In this document: one piece after another, positions 1 to 7,321 of the stretch | Layout of the letters: each line of letters begins with the position of its first letter | Numbering within the stretch: position 1 is the stretch's first letter | Virus record (IMG/VR): IMGVR_UViG_3300009597_000020 | Span: 1-48,555 of that record | Source of the DNA: a virus | Length of the DNA: 48,555 nt | Strand: one strand, 5' to 3' | The notes under the pieces: model-generated | The model's input: the letters and a program-made list of their open reading frames with translations, nothing else | Databases searched by the model: none | What the model was told of the DNA's origin: nothing | Translations under genes and position numbers: made by a program

Positions 1-60
1 TTTGTTGATTTATATTAAAAAAAAAAAAAATAAAAAAAGAAAAGAAAAAGAAGAAAAAAC
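1..60. repeat. Left terminal A-rich tract and near-copy of right end
   Basis: Positions 3-30 match 48522-48549 in direct orientation with one mismatch (A14 against G48533), then run into a long A-rich, purine-only stretch. This looks like the two ends of one locus split by the assembler at a homopolymer, or a short terminal redundancy. The A-tract upstream of the 111-139 promoter could also act as an UP-like element or an easily melted site. Confidence 0.6.
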
Positions 61-110
61 CAAAATAATACATCGGAAAAACTTACCGACAAAGTGGTTG
101 AAATGAGCCA

Positions 111-139
111 TTGACAGTATAGGGGGAGTATGGTACACT
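111..139 (+). promoter_or_regulatory. Sigma70-type promoter for the first early gene
   Basis: TTGACA at 111-116 is a perfect -35. A 17-base spacer follows, then TACACT at 134-139 (5 of 6 to the -10 consensus). Transcription would start near 146, just before the ATG at 156. This is one of the strongest promoter matches in the window. Confidence 0.8.
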
Positions 140-149
140 ACTCGAGTAG
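138..149. promoter_or_regulatory. Operator-like palindrome over the first transcription start
   Basis: CTACTCGAGTAG is a perfect 12-base palindrome beginning inside the -10 hexamer and covering the expected +1. The placement suits a repressor binding site, but no repressor gene is recognised in the window. Confidence 0.5.
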
Positions 150-155
150 GCAGCT

Positions 156-521
156 ATGCGTAACAAAATAAAGCACTTACTAGCTTCCAAGGCACTGAAA
201 CCAAAGGGTTTAGGGCAAGTACGGCAAGTGTTAGGCAATGGTCCAAGGGTAGCCAGAAGATCACCAGAACGTCAAAGATTCCTTAAATGTCTGCGTGAAA
301 TCGCTAAAGACTTAGGACTTCCTCCAGGATTTCACAAGGTTTATACCTCTGAGGAGCTAGAGAGGGAACGAATAGCTAGCAAACGGCAACTGGAATCGAG
401 AATAAAAAATATTGACGTGAAAGCAATAGAAAAGTCTTTCCAAATGAAAGAAGACCTGAAGAAACTGACAGTAAACGATTATATAATGTTTGCAGCAAGT
501 ATTCCTAAGAAACGAAACTAG
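156..521 (+). CDS. Small basic early protein of unknown function
   Basis: A 121-residue protein rich in Lys and Arg, especially in the first 50 residues, with a helical charged middle (about 67-100). I recognise no family. It is the first gene behind a strong promoter and its stop codon lies inside the 5' arm of a strong terminator hairpin. This layout (promoter, basic protein, terminator, more early genes) resembles phage antiterminator loci, but antitermination is only an inference from position and charge. No clear Shine-Dalgarno precedes the ATG; the leader is only about 10 bases. Confidence 0.75.
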   Translation: MRNKIKHLLASKALKPKGLGQVRQVLGNGPRVARRSPERQRFLKCLREIAKDLGLPPGFHKVYTSEELERERIASKRQLESRIKNIDVKAIEKSFQMKEDLKKLTVNDYIMFAASIPKKRN

Positions 522-568
522 ATGGGTAAACGTTCTTTGAAACACTAGTTTCGTTTCATTTTTGTTTT
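509..568 (+). terminator. Rho-independent terminator overlapping the first gene's stop
   Basis: Bases 509-521 and 545-557 are perfectly complementary (13 pairs), separated by a 23-base loop. They are followed by a T-rich run (559-568). The 5' arm contains the last codons and stop of the first gene, so most transcripts from the left promoter should end here unless read-through is favoured. Confidence 0.75.
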
Positions 569-579
569 GAAAGGATCAA

Positions 580-678
580 ATGATTAACCCTGAAAAACTC
601 GAACTAATCAATGAAACGATTAAATTCGTTTTGTTGATTATTACAGTTAGTCTCTTAATATGGGGGATTGAAGTATGA
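580..678 (+). CDS. 32-residue single-span membrane peptide
   Basis: A tiny ORF with the Shine-Dalgarno AAAGGA just upstream. Residues 1-12 are polar; residues about 14-31 (FVLLIITVSLLIWGIEV region) form one hydrophobic segment, so it is probably a membrane peptide. Its stop overlaps the next start (675-678). Function unknown. Good ribosome site and tight coupling support it being real. Confidence 0.6.
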   Translation: MINPEKLELINETIKFVLLIITVSLLIWGIEV

Positions 679-824
679 TTACTGATTTAGTTTACTGCCA
701 ATTTTGTGAACAGCCAATTGAGGACGGGCAAAGGGTATCTGTAATTGAAACGAATGAAAATCCAGTGTTAGTTTATCATGAGATATGTTTAGAGATAGCT
801 TTAAGCAAGGAGCTAACAAAATGA
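675..824 (+). CDS. 49-residue treble-clef-like zinc protein
   Basis: The protein has CQFC near residues 8-11 and an HEIC motif near residues 36-39, a CxxC...HxxC arrangement typical of small zinc knuckles. No family is assigned. It is joined by ATGA overlaps to the genes on both sides. The small proteins at 1499 and 45883 share the CxxC...HxxC spacing style, so this phage seems to use several such folds. Confidence 0.65.
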   Translation: MITDLVYCQFCEQPIEDGQRVSVIETNENPVLVYHEICLEIALSKELTK

Positions 825-1327
825 CAGCAGAAGGATACATTCGTTGTCACTACACTTCACCAGAAGGTATTGAATGCGGGTCATGGTTGCCGCGCGGGAA
901 AGGAAACTTATGCCCTGTTCACATTGGCATGGTTTCAGCATCATTAGCAGCAAATGGAACGAATAAAGATGAATTCCTAGAAGCTGCAAAGTTATCTCAG
1001 GCTCCACTAAGGGACTTGATAGCAAACAAAGACAAACAAGAACAATGCAACATCATTGATGCTCATCTGGCGCGAGTTTACAAAATCATCGAGGAGCAGA
1101 AACTAATCGCGTCGTCGTACCGAGCATTACGCGGCGAGGTCATCGAAGGCATGAGCCTTGAAGAGATTCAGGCACGACGATTAATGAAAGTGCCTAAATC
1201 CGTGGGTAAACCATCAGCAGGTCGAATTAGTGCCAAAAAGACTACAGAAGACAATATCAAGGCACTACTAGCAAAGAACCCCAAAATGACTGAAGCAGGA
1301 GCGCGAATGTTGTTAGGTCTTGATTGA
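821..1327 (+). CDS. Hypothetical early protein with Cys/His N-terminus
   Basis: A 168-residue protein. I chose the ATG at 821 because AAGGAG sits at 807-812 and the start overlaps the preceding stop; an in-frame ATG at 785 has no such support. The N-terminus has C8, H10, C18 and, after a GSWLPRGKG stretch, C29 and H32, which could bind zinc. The remainder is helical and charged, and the tail (about 120-168) is basic and contains a KNPKMTEAGARMLL repeat-like helix. Function unknown. Confidence 0.7.
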   Translation: MTAEGYIRCHYTSPEGIECGSWLPRGKGNLCPVHIGMVSASLAANGTNKDEFLEAAKLSQAPLRDLIANKDKQEQCNIIDAHLARVYKIIEEQKLIASSYRALRGEVIEGMSLEEIQARRLMKVPKSVGKPSAGRISAKKTTEDNIKALLAKNPKMTEAGARMLLGLD

Positions 1328-1343
1328 AACTTGAAAGGACAAA

Positions 1344-1502
1344 ATGACAATCACAATAACAAAAGTATCCGACAAGGAGATTCCTGAACATTGGAGAGTC
1401 GTTATTATTGAAGGCGATACTGAAACATATCATGACTCTGCGACTAGTAAAATTAATGCTTATGGGCTAATAACAAAAGAATTGATGAAAGGAAAATCAT
1501 GA
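1344..1502 (+). CDS. 52-residue hypothetical protein
   Basis: Preceded by GAAAGGA about 6 bases upstream of the ATG and overlapping the following gene by ATGA (1499-1502). The product is mixed beta/alpha by eye, with a threonine/isoleucine-rich start. No family recognised. Its place in a chain of coupled small early genes is the main support. Confidence 0.6.
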   Translation: MTITITKVSDKEIPEHWRVVIIEGDTETYHDSATSKINAYGLITKELMKGKS

Positions 1503-1735
1503 AACATATTAGTGAAGTTGCGCGCGAATCAAAAGACCCAACGATACAAGAGTTATACGAAGCGCTCAAAACAGAATGCTCATGGTGCGCGCGGCCACTA
1601 ACAAGCGACGACTACAAGCTAACAGGAGTATTCCAAGGAATGCACGCGAAATGCTTTGACATCTTTGACAGAGAACGAAACGACAAGGAAATTGACAAGT
1701 ATCAGGATTTCAATAAATACCCTTGGGAAAAGTAA
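1499..1735 (+). CDS. 78-residue zinc-binding early protein
   Basis: CSWC at about residues 28-31 and HAKC at about 49-52 form a CxxC...HxxC knuckle. The N-terminal helix contains a repeated acidic/basic pattern and the C-terminus is charged. The preceding GAAAGGA is a good Shine-Dalgarno. It is the last gene before a 100-base regulatory gap that holds an inverted repeat and a promoter. Function unknown; a small DNA- or protein-binding early factor is plausible. Confidence 0.7.
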   Translation: MKHISEVARESKDPTIQELYEALKTECSWCARPLTSDDYKLTGVFQGMHAKCFDIFDRERNDKEIDKYQDFNKYPWEK

Positions 1736-1759
1736 CATCATTATCGCCTTTTGTTCGCC

Positions 1760-1803
1760 ACTATATGTTGTGTTAATCATTCATAAAAACCACAACATAT
1801 AGT
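1760..1803. promoter_or_regulatory. 13-base inverted repeat upstream of the second promoter
   Basis: Bases 1760-1772 and 1791-1803 are perfectly complementary with an 18-base spacer. The stem is AT-rich and no T-run follows on the plus strand, so an operator is somewhat more likely than a terminator. It ends three bases before the -35 of the next promoter. Confidence 0.6.
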
Positions 1804-1805
1804 AG

Positions 1806-1834
1806 TTGACAAAAAGAAAAAACTAAGGTAAAAT
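1806..1834 (+). promoter_or_regulatory. Sigma70-type promoter for the replication module
   Basis: A perfect TTGACA at 1806-1811, a 17-base A-rich spacer, and TAAAAT at 1829-1834. It lies directly upstream of the 53-residue gene and the helicase and probably drives the replication block. Confidence 0.8.
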
Positions 1835-1843
1835 AAAAAGAAT

Positions 1844-2005
1844 ATGACAGTAAAACAACTAATCAAAAAACTAGAAAAATGTAGTCAAGATGCAGAAGTC
1901 AAATTCGTGTATGATGGTCCAGATACATACACTGCGTTACACGTCAATTATGTATTAGAACCGGCAGACTTTTTGGTTGTTCTCTCAGATACGGATAGGT
2001 ACTAA
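1844..2005 (+). CDS. 53-residue phage protein of the MTVxxLIxKL type
   Basis: Starts about 10 bases after the -10, so its mRNA has almost no leader. The sequence begins MTVKQLIKKLEK and continues with a DAEVKFVYDG segment and an LSDTD tail. This pattern recurs in many small phage proteins of unknown function (helix, then a small beta-sheet). Stop is two bases before the helicase start. I cannot assign a role. Confidence 0.65.
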   Translation: MTVKQLIKKLEKCSQDAEVKFVYDGPDTYTALHVNYVLEPADFLVVLSDTDRY

Positions 2006-2007
2006 TC

Positions 2008-3711
2008 ATGCCATTCCTTAAACAAACTTGCCCACAGTGTCAAAAACTAGCCGAATTCGAGAAGGAATTCATCATTGGCTCAAGTAAGATAATTAAGTTC
2101 AAATGCGGCCATTTCATTCGTCAAGAGTCTTTACGTGTCGACAAAACTCCTGAGAATATCGTTTCACTTGACGGAAAGAAACTATTCCCTTATCAATGTC
2201 GTGGCGTAGATTTTGGCATTGCTTCTAATGGTCGCTGTTTGATTTCAGACGAAATGGGTTTAGGAAAAACTGTTCAAGCTTTATCAATCATGGCAATGAA
2301 TGAAACTGAATTCATGCCATTCCTATGTATACCCAAATCAGCACTAACAGAGCAATGGTCGCGCGAAACAATGCGTTGGATCGGGACGGCAGACATTCAA
2401 ATAATCAAAGATTCCAAAGATATATTCATTCCAGGAATGCAAGGGTACATTATTAGCTACGACATGGTCCGTCGTATTGGCGAGAGTAGTTTAAAGAAGA
2501 GCGCGAAAGCAAAACTCATAGGCGACGCAGTCGCGCGCACTCTTTATGACGATGGGCCATTGCTAACGAAGTCCGAAATACTCGACACAGTAAAAGAAGA
2601 TTCATTCCTAATCAAGCAGATCAAGAAACTAAAAATCAAAACTATCATACTCGACGAAGTCCAGCAAATCAAGAATACTGAGTCAAAGCGTACAATCTAC
2701 GTACGTGAGTTATGCAAGGAAGTTCCTCACGTAATAGCATTAAGTGGCACGCCAATAAAGAACAATGCTCTAGAGTATTTTCCTATACTCAACATTCTTC
2801 AGCCAACGATGTTTCCAAGATTCTCAAGTTTTCAAATGAACGATTGTGATACTTACTTCGACGGTTACAAATATAAAGCCGGCGGATTACGCTATCCCAA
2901 GGAGTTCCTCAATAAAACCAAATCATTCATTTTGCGACGTGAGATGAAAGATGTTAAGGACGAATTACCAACGCCTCAAGAACCGATTACTCGTAATTTC
3001 AGCTTTCATGATATGGGCAAAGAAGTCGCTGCTGAATATGAAGCAAGTCTAAAGGAAATGCTCGATTTCATTGATAATGATGATTCATTCGGTAGCTTCC
3101 AAAGTGAAGGTAACATTCTCAAGTACCTAGCAACAATGCGCCACATTACAGGACGCGCGAAAATAGACCCTTGTATTGACCATTGCATGGAATTCTTAGG
3201 TGGCACTGATCGCAAGATGCTGATATTCGTGCATCATCATGATGTGGCTGAAATCCTTCAGATGAGATTAGGCAAACTAATGGCCGAATTGGATATGCAA
3301 GCGCCAATAAGATTTGAGGCAGGCGATAGTTCTAGTGAGTTCGTGGATGCTTTTAAGAAAGGTCCTCGTATTGCCATAGTCTCTACTCTTGCAGGAGGCG
3401 AAGGAATGGACGGACTTCAAGAATTCTGCAATGATCTTATCGTACTTGAAAGGCAGTGGAATCCGGCAAACGAGGAGCAAGCTGAAAAAAGAATATCACA
3501 ACGAATCGGCCAACAGTATCATGTCACTGGAACATACTTCGTAGCAGTTGGCACTGTAGACGAGTTCTTCAGTGAAATTGTCGAAAGGAAACGTGAAATC
3601 GTGAATAAGACTTTAAGCGGTGAAGCCAGTCGTTGGGACCAAAGTAGTCTCATTAGAGAATTAACTGAGAAACTTCAGAGTGAAGGACTTAGACGATGGA
3701 GTTTGAGATGA
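2008..3711 (+). CDS. SNF2-family DNA helicase/translocase
   Basis: A 567-residue superfamily 2 ATPase. Walker A is DEMGLGKT at residues 81-88, the Walker B/DEAH-type box is DEVQ at 216-219, SGTP (motif III) is at 246-249, and the second RecA lobe ends with QAEKRISQRIGQ (motif VI) near 491-502. The LLDEVQQIKN and ERQWNPANEEQAEKR signatures are typical SNF2. An N-terminal C8-x2-C11...C33-G-H cluster may bind zinc. It should use ATP to move along duplex DNA, in replication, recombination or host takeover. It is coupled by ATGA to the next small gene and then to a Cas4-like nuclease, suggesting helicase-nuclease cooperation. Confidence 0.92.
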   Translation: MPFLKQTCPQCQKLAEFEKEFIIGSSKIIKFKCGHFIRQESLRVDKTPENIVSLDGKKLFPYQCRGVDFGIASNGRCLISDEMGLGKTVQALSIMAMNETEFMPFLCIPKSALTEQWSRETMRWIGTADIQIIKDSKDIFIPGMQGYIISYDMVRRIGESSLKKSAKAKLIGDAVARTLYDDGPLLTKSEILDTVKEDSFLIKQIKKLKIKTIILDEVQQIKNTESKRTIYVRELCKEVPHVIALSGTPIKNNALEYFPILNILQPTMFPRFSSFQMNDCDTYFDGYKYKAGGLRYPKEFLNKTKSFILRREMKDVKDELPTPQEPITRNFSFHDMGKEVAAEYEASLKEMLDFIDNDDSFGSFQSEGNILKYLATMRHITGRAKIDPCIDHCMEFLGGTDRKMLIFVHHHDVAEILQMRLGKLMAELDMQAPIRFEAGDSSSEFVDAFKKGPRIAIVSTLAGGEGMDGLQEFCNDLIVLERQWNPANEEQAEKRISQRIGQQYHVTGTYFVAVGTVDEFFSEIVERKREIVNKTLSGEASRWDQSSLIRELTEKLQSEGLRRWSLR

Positions 3712-3845
3712 AATTAACTTTTTATCGCTTCCTAATTTGGATACTATCTTTTACCAAGAAAAATAGAAAGGTAATAAAACACGCACAACTTTGGGGGATG
3801 TCAAAAAAGAGAATAACAAGATTGATATTAAGCAGGATACTATGA
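3708..3845 (+). CDS. 45-residue basic small protein linking helicase and nuclease
   Basis: Its ATG overlaps the helicase stop (3708-3711) and its TGA overlaps the nuclease ATG (3842-3845), so all three can be translated by re-initiation. The N-terminus has a hydrophobic run (FYRFLIWILSF) followed by many Lys/Arg, suggesting a membrane-edge or nucleic-acid contact. No family recognised. It may serve mainly as a translational bridge. Confidence 0.5.
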   Translation: MKLTFYRFLIWILSFTKKNRKVIKHAQLWGMSKKRITRLILSRIL

Positions 3846-4798
3846 AAATAATTGAAATCGACTCTCAAATACTAAACAGCATCCAAAATTGTGCTCTAAA
3901 GCACGAATTACAATTTGAAGAAAACTTAGCTCCTGAAAAGAAAGCAGAGCCTTTAGAAAAAGGCGACTTACTTCACAAGATGCTCGAATTGTACGATGGT
4001 TTATTAGGCAAATGCTACAATGTAAGCTCTGATACATGGTGCGCGTTAGAAGGGCAAGGATTTCTAACAGACTTCGAGAAACTACTGAGTCGAGACAAAC
4101 AAACAATAGTTTCATTTTGTATTGAAGCCGGCCAATACTTTGCAAGTAAAATGGAAATCGACACTGAAACAGCAGCAAGCGTAATTTATCAGTTCAAAGA
4201 GTATAGTTATTTCTATAACAACGATCCTTGGAGTACTTTAGCAGTTGAGGAAGTCGCAAGTAAAGTATTATTTGAAAACTCAGAACTCAAGATAATCTAT
4301 TCTGGTAAAATTGATCGCTTCGTCGAACAGGGCTCAATACGCGCGCCAATGGATCATAAGTCTAGTTCACGTCAAGGATCAGTAAGCACAATGTCAAATC
4401 AATTCATTGGCTATTGTTTCTTACTCGATACAAATCACATAATAATTGACAAGATTGGATTCCAAAAGACATTGAAGCCAGCAGAAAGATTCCAAAGGTT
4501 TATTCTCAACATTGATGATGGTCGAATTAACGAATGGAAAGAGAATAGTATAAACTACATTCTCAATCACTTGTGTTTATCCACTGCAAATCCAGAGGAA
4601 GCTCACTATTATTTCGATACATTACGAGTAAGAATCAAACAGCCCTTAATGAACCTTACCTCGTGCGACAAGTACTCAGGATGCATTTATCGCAATATTT
4701 GCGAGTCTAATCCTGAAGGCAGAGAATGGATCAAAGAGCGTGATTACATTATTCGTGAGAAATGGGACGTATCGGCAATACTGGAGGCTAAGTCATGA
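3842..4798 (+). CDS. Cas4/AddB-like PD-(D/E)XK nuclease with Fe-S cysteines
   Basis: From ATG 3842 the product is 318 residues; an upstream in-frame TTG (3791) is less likely because the ATG overlaps the preceding stop and has AGCAGG in front. Nuclease motifs: G41-x3-H45, D158 (GKIDR), D171-x-K173 (MDHKS), and Q187-x3-Y191. One cysteine at 17 and three at 275, 281 and 287 (C-x5-C-x5-C) match the split 4Fe-4S arrangement of Cas4 and AddB nucleases. It should be a metal-dependent ssDNA/dsDNA exonuclease, here making single-stranded ends for the Sak4-like recombinase downstream. No Cas1, Cas2 or CRISPR repeats are nearby, so a CRISPR role is not supported. Confidence 0.85.
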   Translation: MKIIEIDSQILNSIQNCALKHELQFEENLAPEKKAEPLEKGDLLHKMLELYDGLLGKCYNVSSDTWCALEGQGFLTDFEKLLSRDKQTIVSFCIEAGQYFASKMEIDTETAASVIYQFKEYSYFYNNDPWSTLAVEEVASKVLFENSELKIIYSGKIDRFVEQGSIRAPMDHKSSSRQGSVSTMSNQFIGYCFLLDTNHIIIDKIGFQKTLKPAERFQRFILNIDDGRINEWKENSINYILNHLCLSTANPEEAHYYFDTLRVRIKQPLMNLTSCDKYSGCIYRNICESNPEGREWIKERDYIIREKWDVSAILEAKS

Positions 4799-4962
4799 CA
4801 TCAAATAAAGAGATAGTTTCTTTAGGTCATGTAACAGGAACATTGAATGATGGTACATACATTGAGAATACTCTTTGTAAGATAACATACAAAATTGATG
4901 CTAATAATATGCCATACCTACACTCAGTAATCCCAGTATTTGAAGATGAGACAAAGCAATGA
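4795..4962 (+). CDS. 55-residue hypothetical protein
   Basis: Linked on both sides by ATGA overlaps. The Shine-Dalgarno CTGGAGG lies inside the end of the nuclease gene. By eye it is mostly beta, with a GTLNDGTYIENT turn, and has a single cysteine. No family recognised. Confidence 0.6.
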   Translation: MTSNKEIVSLGHVTGTLNDGTYIENTLCKITYKIDANNMPYLHSVIPVFEDETKQ

Positions 4963-5147
4963 CCTGCTACAATTGTGAAAGTACAGTTTTAGTTTACAGA
5001 TGCGACGCTTGCAAGGAGCAGTTTTGTTCAGTGGAATGTTTAACTGTACATTTGAAGAATATGACATTAAATAAGAAAGATTTAGAATATTTTATGGTTA
5101 GATTGGGAGGAAACGTTGAAGAAAACTCAGCACATTCACAAGTATGA
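4959..5147 (+). CDS. 62-residue MYND/B-box-like zinc protein
   Basis: Residues 3-40 carry CYNC, CDAC, CSVEC and a later His, the CxxC...CxxC...CxxxC...H spacing of small cross-brace zinc fingers such as MYND or B-box. These usually bind protein rather than DNA. The 3' part overlaps the next gene by about 30 bases in another frame. The partner is unknown. Confidence 0.7.
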   Translation: MTCYNCESTVLVYRCDACKEQFCSVECLTVHLKNMTLNKKDLEYFMVRLGGNVEENSAHSQV

Positions 5148-5382
5148 AAGAACAGAAGTAGGACGTAAAGGTTGGGTAATTTATCGTTGCATGTTGCCAA
5201 ATTGCCCTCATTTCATCAACGAGGCTTTAATCGTTGGTCGTATATCTTTGTGCCACGGAGTTTGTGATGGCGCAGTTTTGTATTCTCAGGACGATTTAAA
5301 TCAAAAGCTAAAGAAACCAATGTGCGAGCATTGTAGAATGTTACGGAAACAACAGAAGGAAGAGATAAGTAGGATTGCATGA
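5116..5382 (+). CDS. 88-residue cysteine-rich protein with TTG start
   Basis: I accept the TTG at 5116 because GGGAGG (5105-5110) sits five bases upstream and translation starts HIHKYERTEVGRKGW. The Cys pairs (CMLPNC, CHGVC and CEHC) and nearby His suggest one or two zinc sites. The tail is a basic helix. It overlaps its neighbours at both ends. Similar zinc-ribbon proteins are frequent in phages, with unknown roles. Confidence 0.65.
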   Translation: MKKTQHIHKYERTEVGRKGWVIYRCMLPNCPHFINEALIVGRISLCHGVCDGAVLYSQDDLNQKLKKPMCEHCRMLRKQQKEEISRIA

Positions 5383-5672
5383 CTTTTTTTGTTATTCAGC
5401 AAGTTTCAACAGGACTCTTTTTGCCAGCAGGAGGCAAACACCTAAAGGGACACACAGCACAAAAACCTACAAACGATAGACCACCAAGATTATTTAAATC
5501 TGAAATAAATGCAAAACGCGCATTACATTGCTATATCCAGGGCAGATGGAAAGAATCATACACAACCAGTTATGATGGAGAACCAGACTATAGCGGTCCC
5601 GAACCTGACTGGAAAACTAAGAGAGATATACAAGACTTCAAAGTGACAAAAATTGAAATGAGTATAAAATAA
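5379..5672 (+). CDS. Conserved-type phage protein of unknown function
   Basis: A 97-residue protein starting FVIQQVSTGLFLP and continuing PRLFKSEINAKRALHCYIQG. I recognise the pattern from many small phage proteins (a short beta start with a 'TGxFLP' turn, then PRLF and an alpha helix with 'AKxAL'), but none has a known function to my knowledge. It is ATGA-coupled upstream and its final base is shared with the next start. Confidence 0.7.
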   Translation: MTFFVIQQVSTGLFLPAGGKHLKGHTAQKPTNDRPPRLFKSEINAKRALHCYIQGRWKESYTTSYDGEPDYSGPEPDWKTKRDIQDFKVTKIEMSIK

Positions 5673-6550
5673 TGCCAAGCACAAAAGATCAGCAACAAGC
5701 TAAAGGATTATTCGCCTTATTCAAAGGCGCGCCTAATACTGCGAAGTCAGGAGCAGCTTATTCGTTTCCTAATCCTTTTGTATTTGACTTCGATAGGAAG
5801 ATGCCAACAGTCGCAATTAAGCATTTTCCAAATAAAGAATTCAATTGGGAGTGTTGGGATGATGTTTATGCTCTATCTGATTTTATGAAGCCTTGGTTAG
5901 AAACAGAATTTACTGATAAAGAAAAGAAATTCAGGAATCCTAACTTTGTACAATGCCCTTACGAGACTCTAATAGTGGATACTGTTACCAGTTTATCCAC
6001 AATTTGCCTTTGCTCAGTCGACAAGACTAAAGGAACAAACGTAGTTAAGATGCTACAAACTGCTCAACATGGAAAGAATGGTTCAGTTAGTGTAGAAGTA
6101 ATGGGATACGATTACTACAATGGAGAGGCCAACTTCTTTGAGCGTTACTTTATGGAGAAGCTCCGAACACTTTGGGCGCGCGAGGGGAATCCAAAGCATA
6201 TTATTGTAATCGCGCACGAGATAAGTAAAGAACAAACTGACATTAATGGCAACGTAACAATCACCAAGACTATCGTAACAGCAGGAGCCAAGGTTGCTGC
6301 ATTCATTCCTAGTAGATTTGATGAGGAGTATAGATTCCAATCAGAGAAGCCAAAATTAGGTGAAGTTGGTGACGCTAAAAGAGTTTGCATCACTTGCAAC
6401 AATGAGACAGCTAGGACTGCATACAGATTTCCAAAAGTAATTGATTTCACCGAGAAGTCACTTTATGACGAATTGAATAAAGTTGCTAAGTGGGATGAGT
6501 TAAAAAGTTCTATTACGGTACCTGATGGTGCTGTACCTACAAACAAATAA
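5672..6550 (+). CDS. Sak4-like RecA-fold ATPase (AAA_24 type)
   Basis: A 292-residue P-loop protein. The Walker A is GAPNTAKS at residues 19-26, with Ala in place of the usual last Gly before the Lys. The Walker B is LIVD at 100-103. A helix with HGKNG and the ERYFMEKLRTLW segment precede a beta strand IIVIAHE, typical of the Sak4/phage nucleotide-binding family. These are single-strand annealing or strand-exchange helpers that pair with an SSB. Here an SSB-like gene follows at once and a Cas4-like nuclease precedes, a coherent recombination set. The altered Walker A is worth checking for ATP use. Confidence 0.8.
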   Translation: MPSTKDQQQAKGLFALFKGAPNTAKSGAAYSFPNPFVFDFDRKMPTVAIKHFPNKEFNWECWDDVYALSDFMKPWLETEFTDKEKKFRNPNFVQCPYETLIVDTVTSLSTICLCSVDKTKGTNVVKMLQTAQHGKNGSVSVEVMGYDYYNGEANFFERYFMEKLRTLWAREGNPKHIIVIAHEISKEQTDINGNVTITKTIVTAGAKVAAFIPSRFDEEYRFQSEKPKLGEVGDAKRVCITCNNETARTAYRFPKVIDFTEKSLYDELNKVAKWDELKSSITVPDGAVPTNK

Positions 6551-6577
6551 ACCAAAAAGGATAAAAAGCAAACAATC

Positions 6578-6949
6578 ATGCCAGGAATCACATTTGAAGA
6601 ACAAGATATAAAAGCAGTAGGAGACTTACCAGCAGGTTGGTACAATCTCAACGTCAAGTCAATGGTTGAGGGTGCAGGAAAGAATGATCCCTCGGCTACA
6701 TCATGGGCAACAGTTTTTGTAATCACTGATGGTCCATACGAAGGACGTGAAGTACGGAACACCTTTAGCACAAACTTCAAGTCAATGGTGTACAAATACT
6801 TGAAGGCTTTTGGAGTTGATGCCGCAACTCAAGTTGGACAGTCAATTCCCATTGAGGATACAGTCAATCGTCAGATCCAAGCTTATATTGTCATGGACCC
6901 TGCGAGTGGCTTTCCGAATATCAAAGACTTCAAGCCAATTGGGAGATAA
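6578..6949 (+). CDS. SSB-like / DUF669-type protein
   Basis: A 123-residue mostly beta protein: FEEQDIKAVGDLPAGWYNLNVKS, then an ATVFVITDGPYEGREVRNTF stretch. The second stretch ('G.y.Gr.v...f') is typical of phage DUF669-like OB-type ssDNA-binding proteins. Location right after the Sak4-like ATPase fits, since the two are often paired. No acidic tail typical of SSB is present in this protein, although the next small gene is strongly acidic at its C-terminus. Preceded by AAAAGGA. Confidence 0.65.
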   Translation: MPGITFEEQDIKAVGDLPAGWYNLNVKSMVEGAGKNDPSATSWATVFVITDGPYEGREVRNTFSTNFKSMVYKYLKAFGVDAATQVGQSIPIEDTVNRQIQAYIVMDPASGFPNIKDFKPIGR

Positions 6950-6953
6950 CTGA

Positions 6954-7100
6954 ATGAAATACGAAGTCACAATTCACGTAGAAGCTGATAGTGTAACTGA
7001 AGTGGAGAAACTTCTTGATAAAACTCCATGGATAACTGGTTACGATGACATCGACGAGGAAGATGAAATTCCAAGCGATGATGAAGATGAAGTAGATTAG
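6954..7100 (+). CDS. 48-residue protein with acidic tail
   Basis: Starts four bases after the SSB-like stop. The N-terminus is a beta-alpha unit (YEVTIHVEADSVTEVEKLL); the last 18 residues are almost all Asp/Glu. The tail resembles the acidic C-terminal tails of SSB proteins, so this could act in trans beside the tail-less SSB-like gene, but that is an inference. No family recognised. Confidence 0.55.
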   Translation: MKYEVTIHVEADSVTEVEKLLDKTPWITGYDDIDEEDEIPSDDEDEVD

Positions 7101-7105
7101 TTAGT

Positions 7106-7285
7106 ATGAATCAATTGGTGCGCGTTTGCGTGGAGGATTGCATCAAACAGCATGTCGACGCGCACCAGATTTTGCTTTGGGATTATAATGCTGATAACGT
7201 CGAAGCATTAGCTTGTAAAGTATGCCAATGGATCTTACAGAAACAAAATGATGAATGGCAAGTAAAGCAAACTTTCAGGAAGTGA
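7106..7285 (+). CDS. 59-residue Cys-containing hypothetical protein
   Basis: A short ORF with C8 and C12 early and CKVC near residues 37-40, giving a possible four-cysteine zinc site. The middle (HVDAHQILLWDYNADN) is unlike known fingers. Five bases separate it from the upstream stop. No strong Shine-Dalgarno, which lowers confidence. Confidence 0.5.
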   Translation: MNQLVRVCVEDCIKQHVDAHQILLWDYNADNVEALACKVCQWILQKQNDEWQVKQTFRK

Positions 7286-7321
7286 AATTGCAAGTGATTG
7301 ATTTTGAAAGGGTTACGGTTT

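Noticed and set aside
3791-3841. Longer start (TTG) for the Cas4-like nuclease
   Set aside because: It would overlap the 45-residue bridging gene in another frame. ATG 3842 is better placed and leaves the first Cys in the expected position.
2008-4798. CRISPR-Cas or BREX/DISARM locus because of SNF2 helicase and Cas4-like nuclease
   Set aside because: No repeats, Cas1/Cas2, Cas effectors, PglX, drmA or similar genes are present. The set fits phage replication/recombination.
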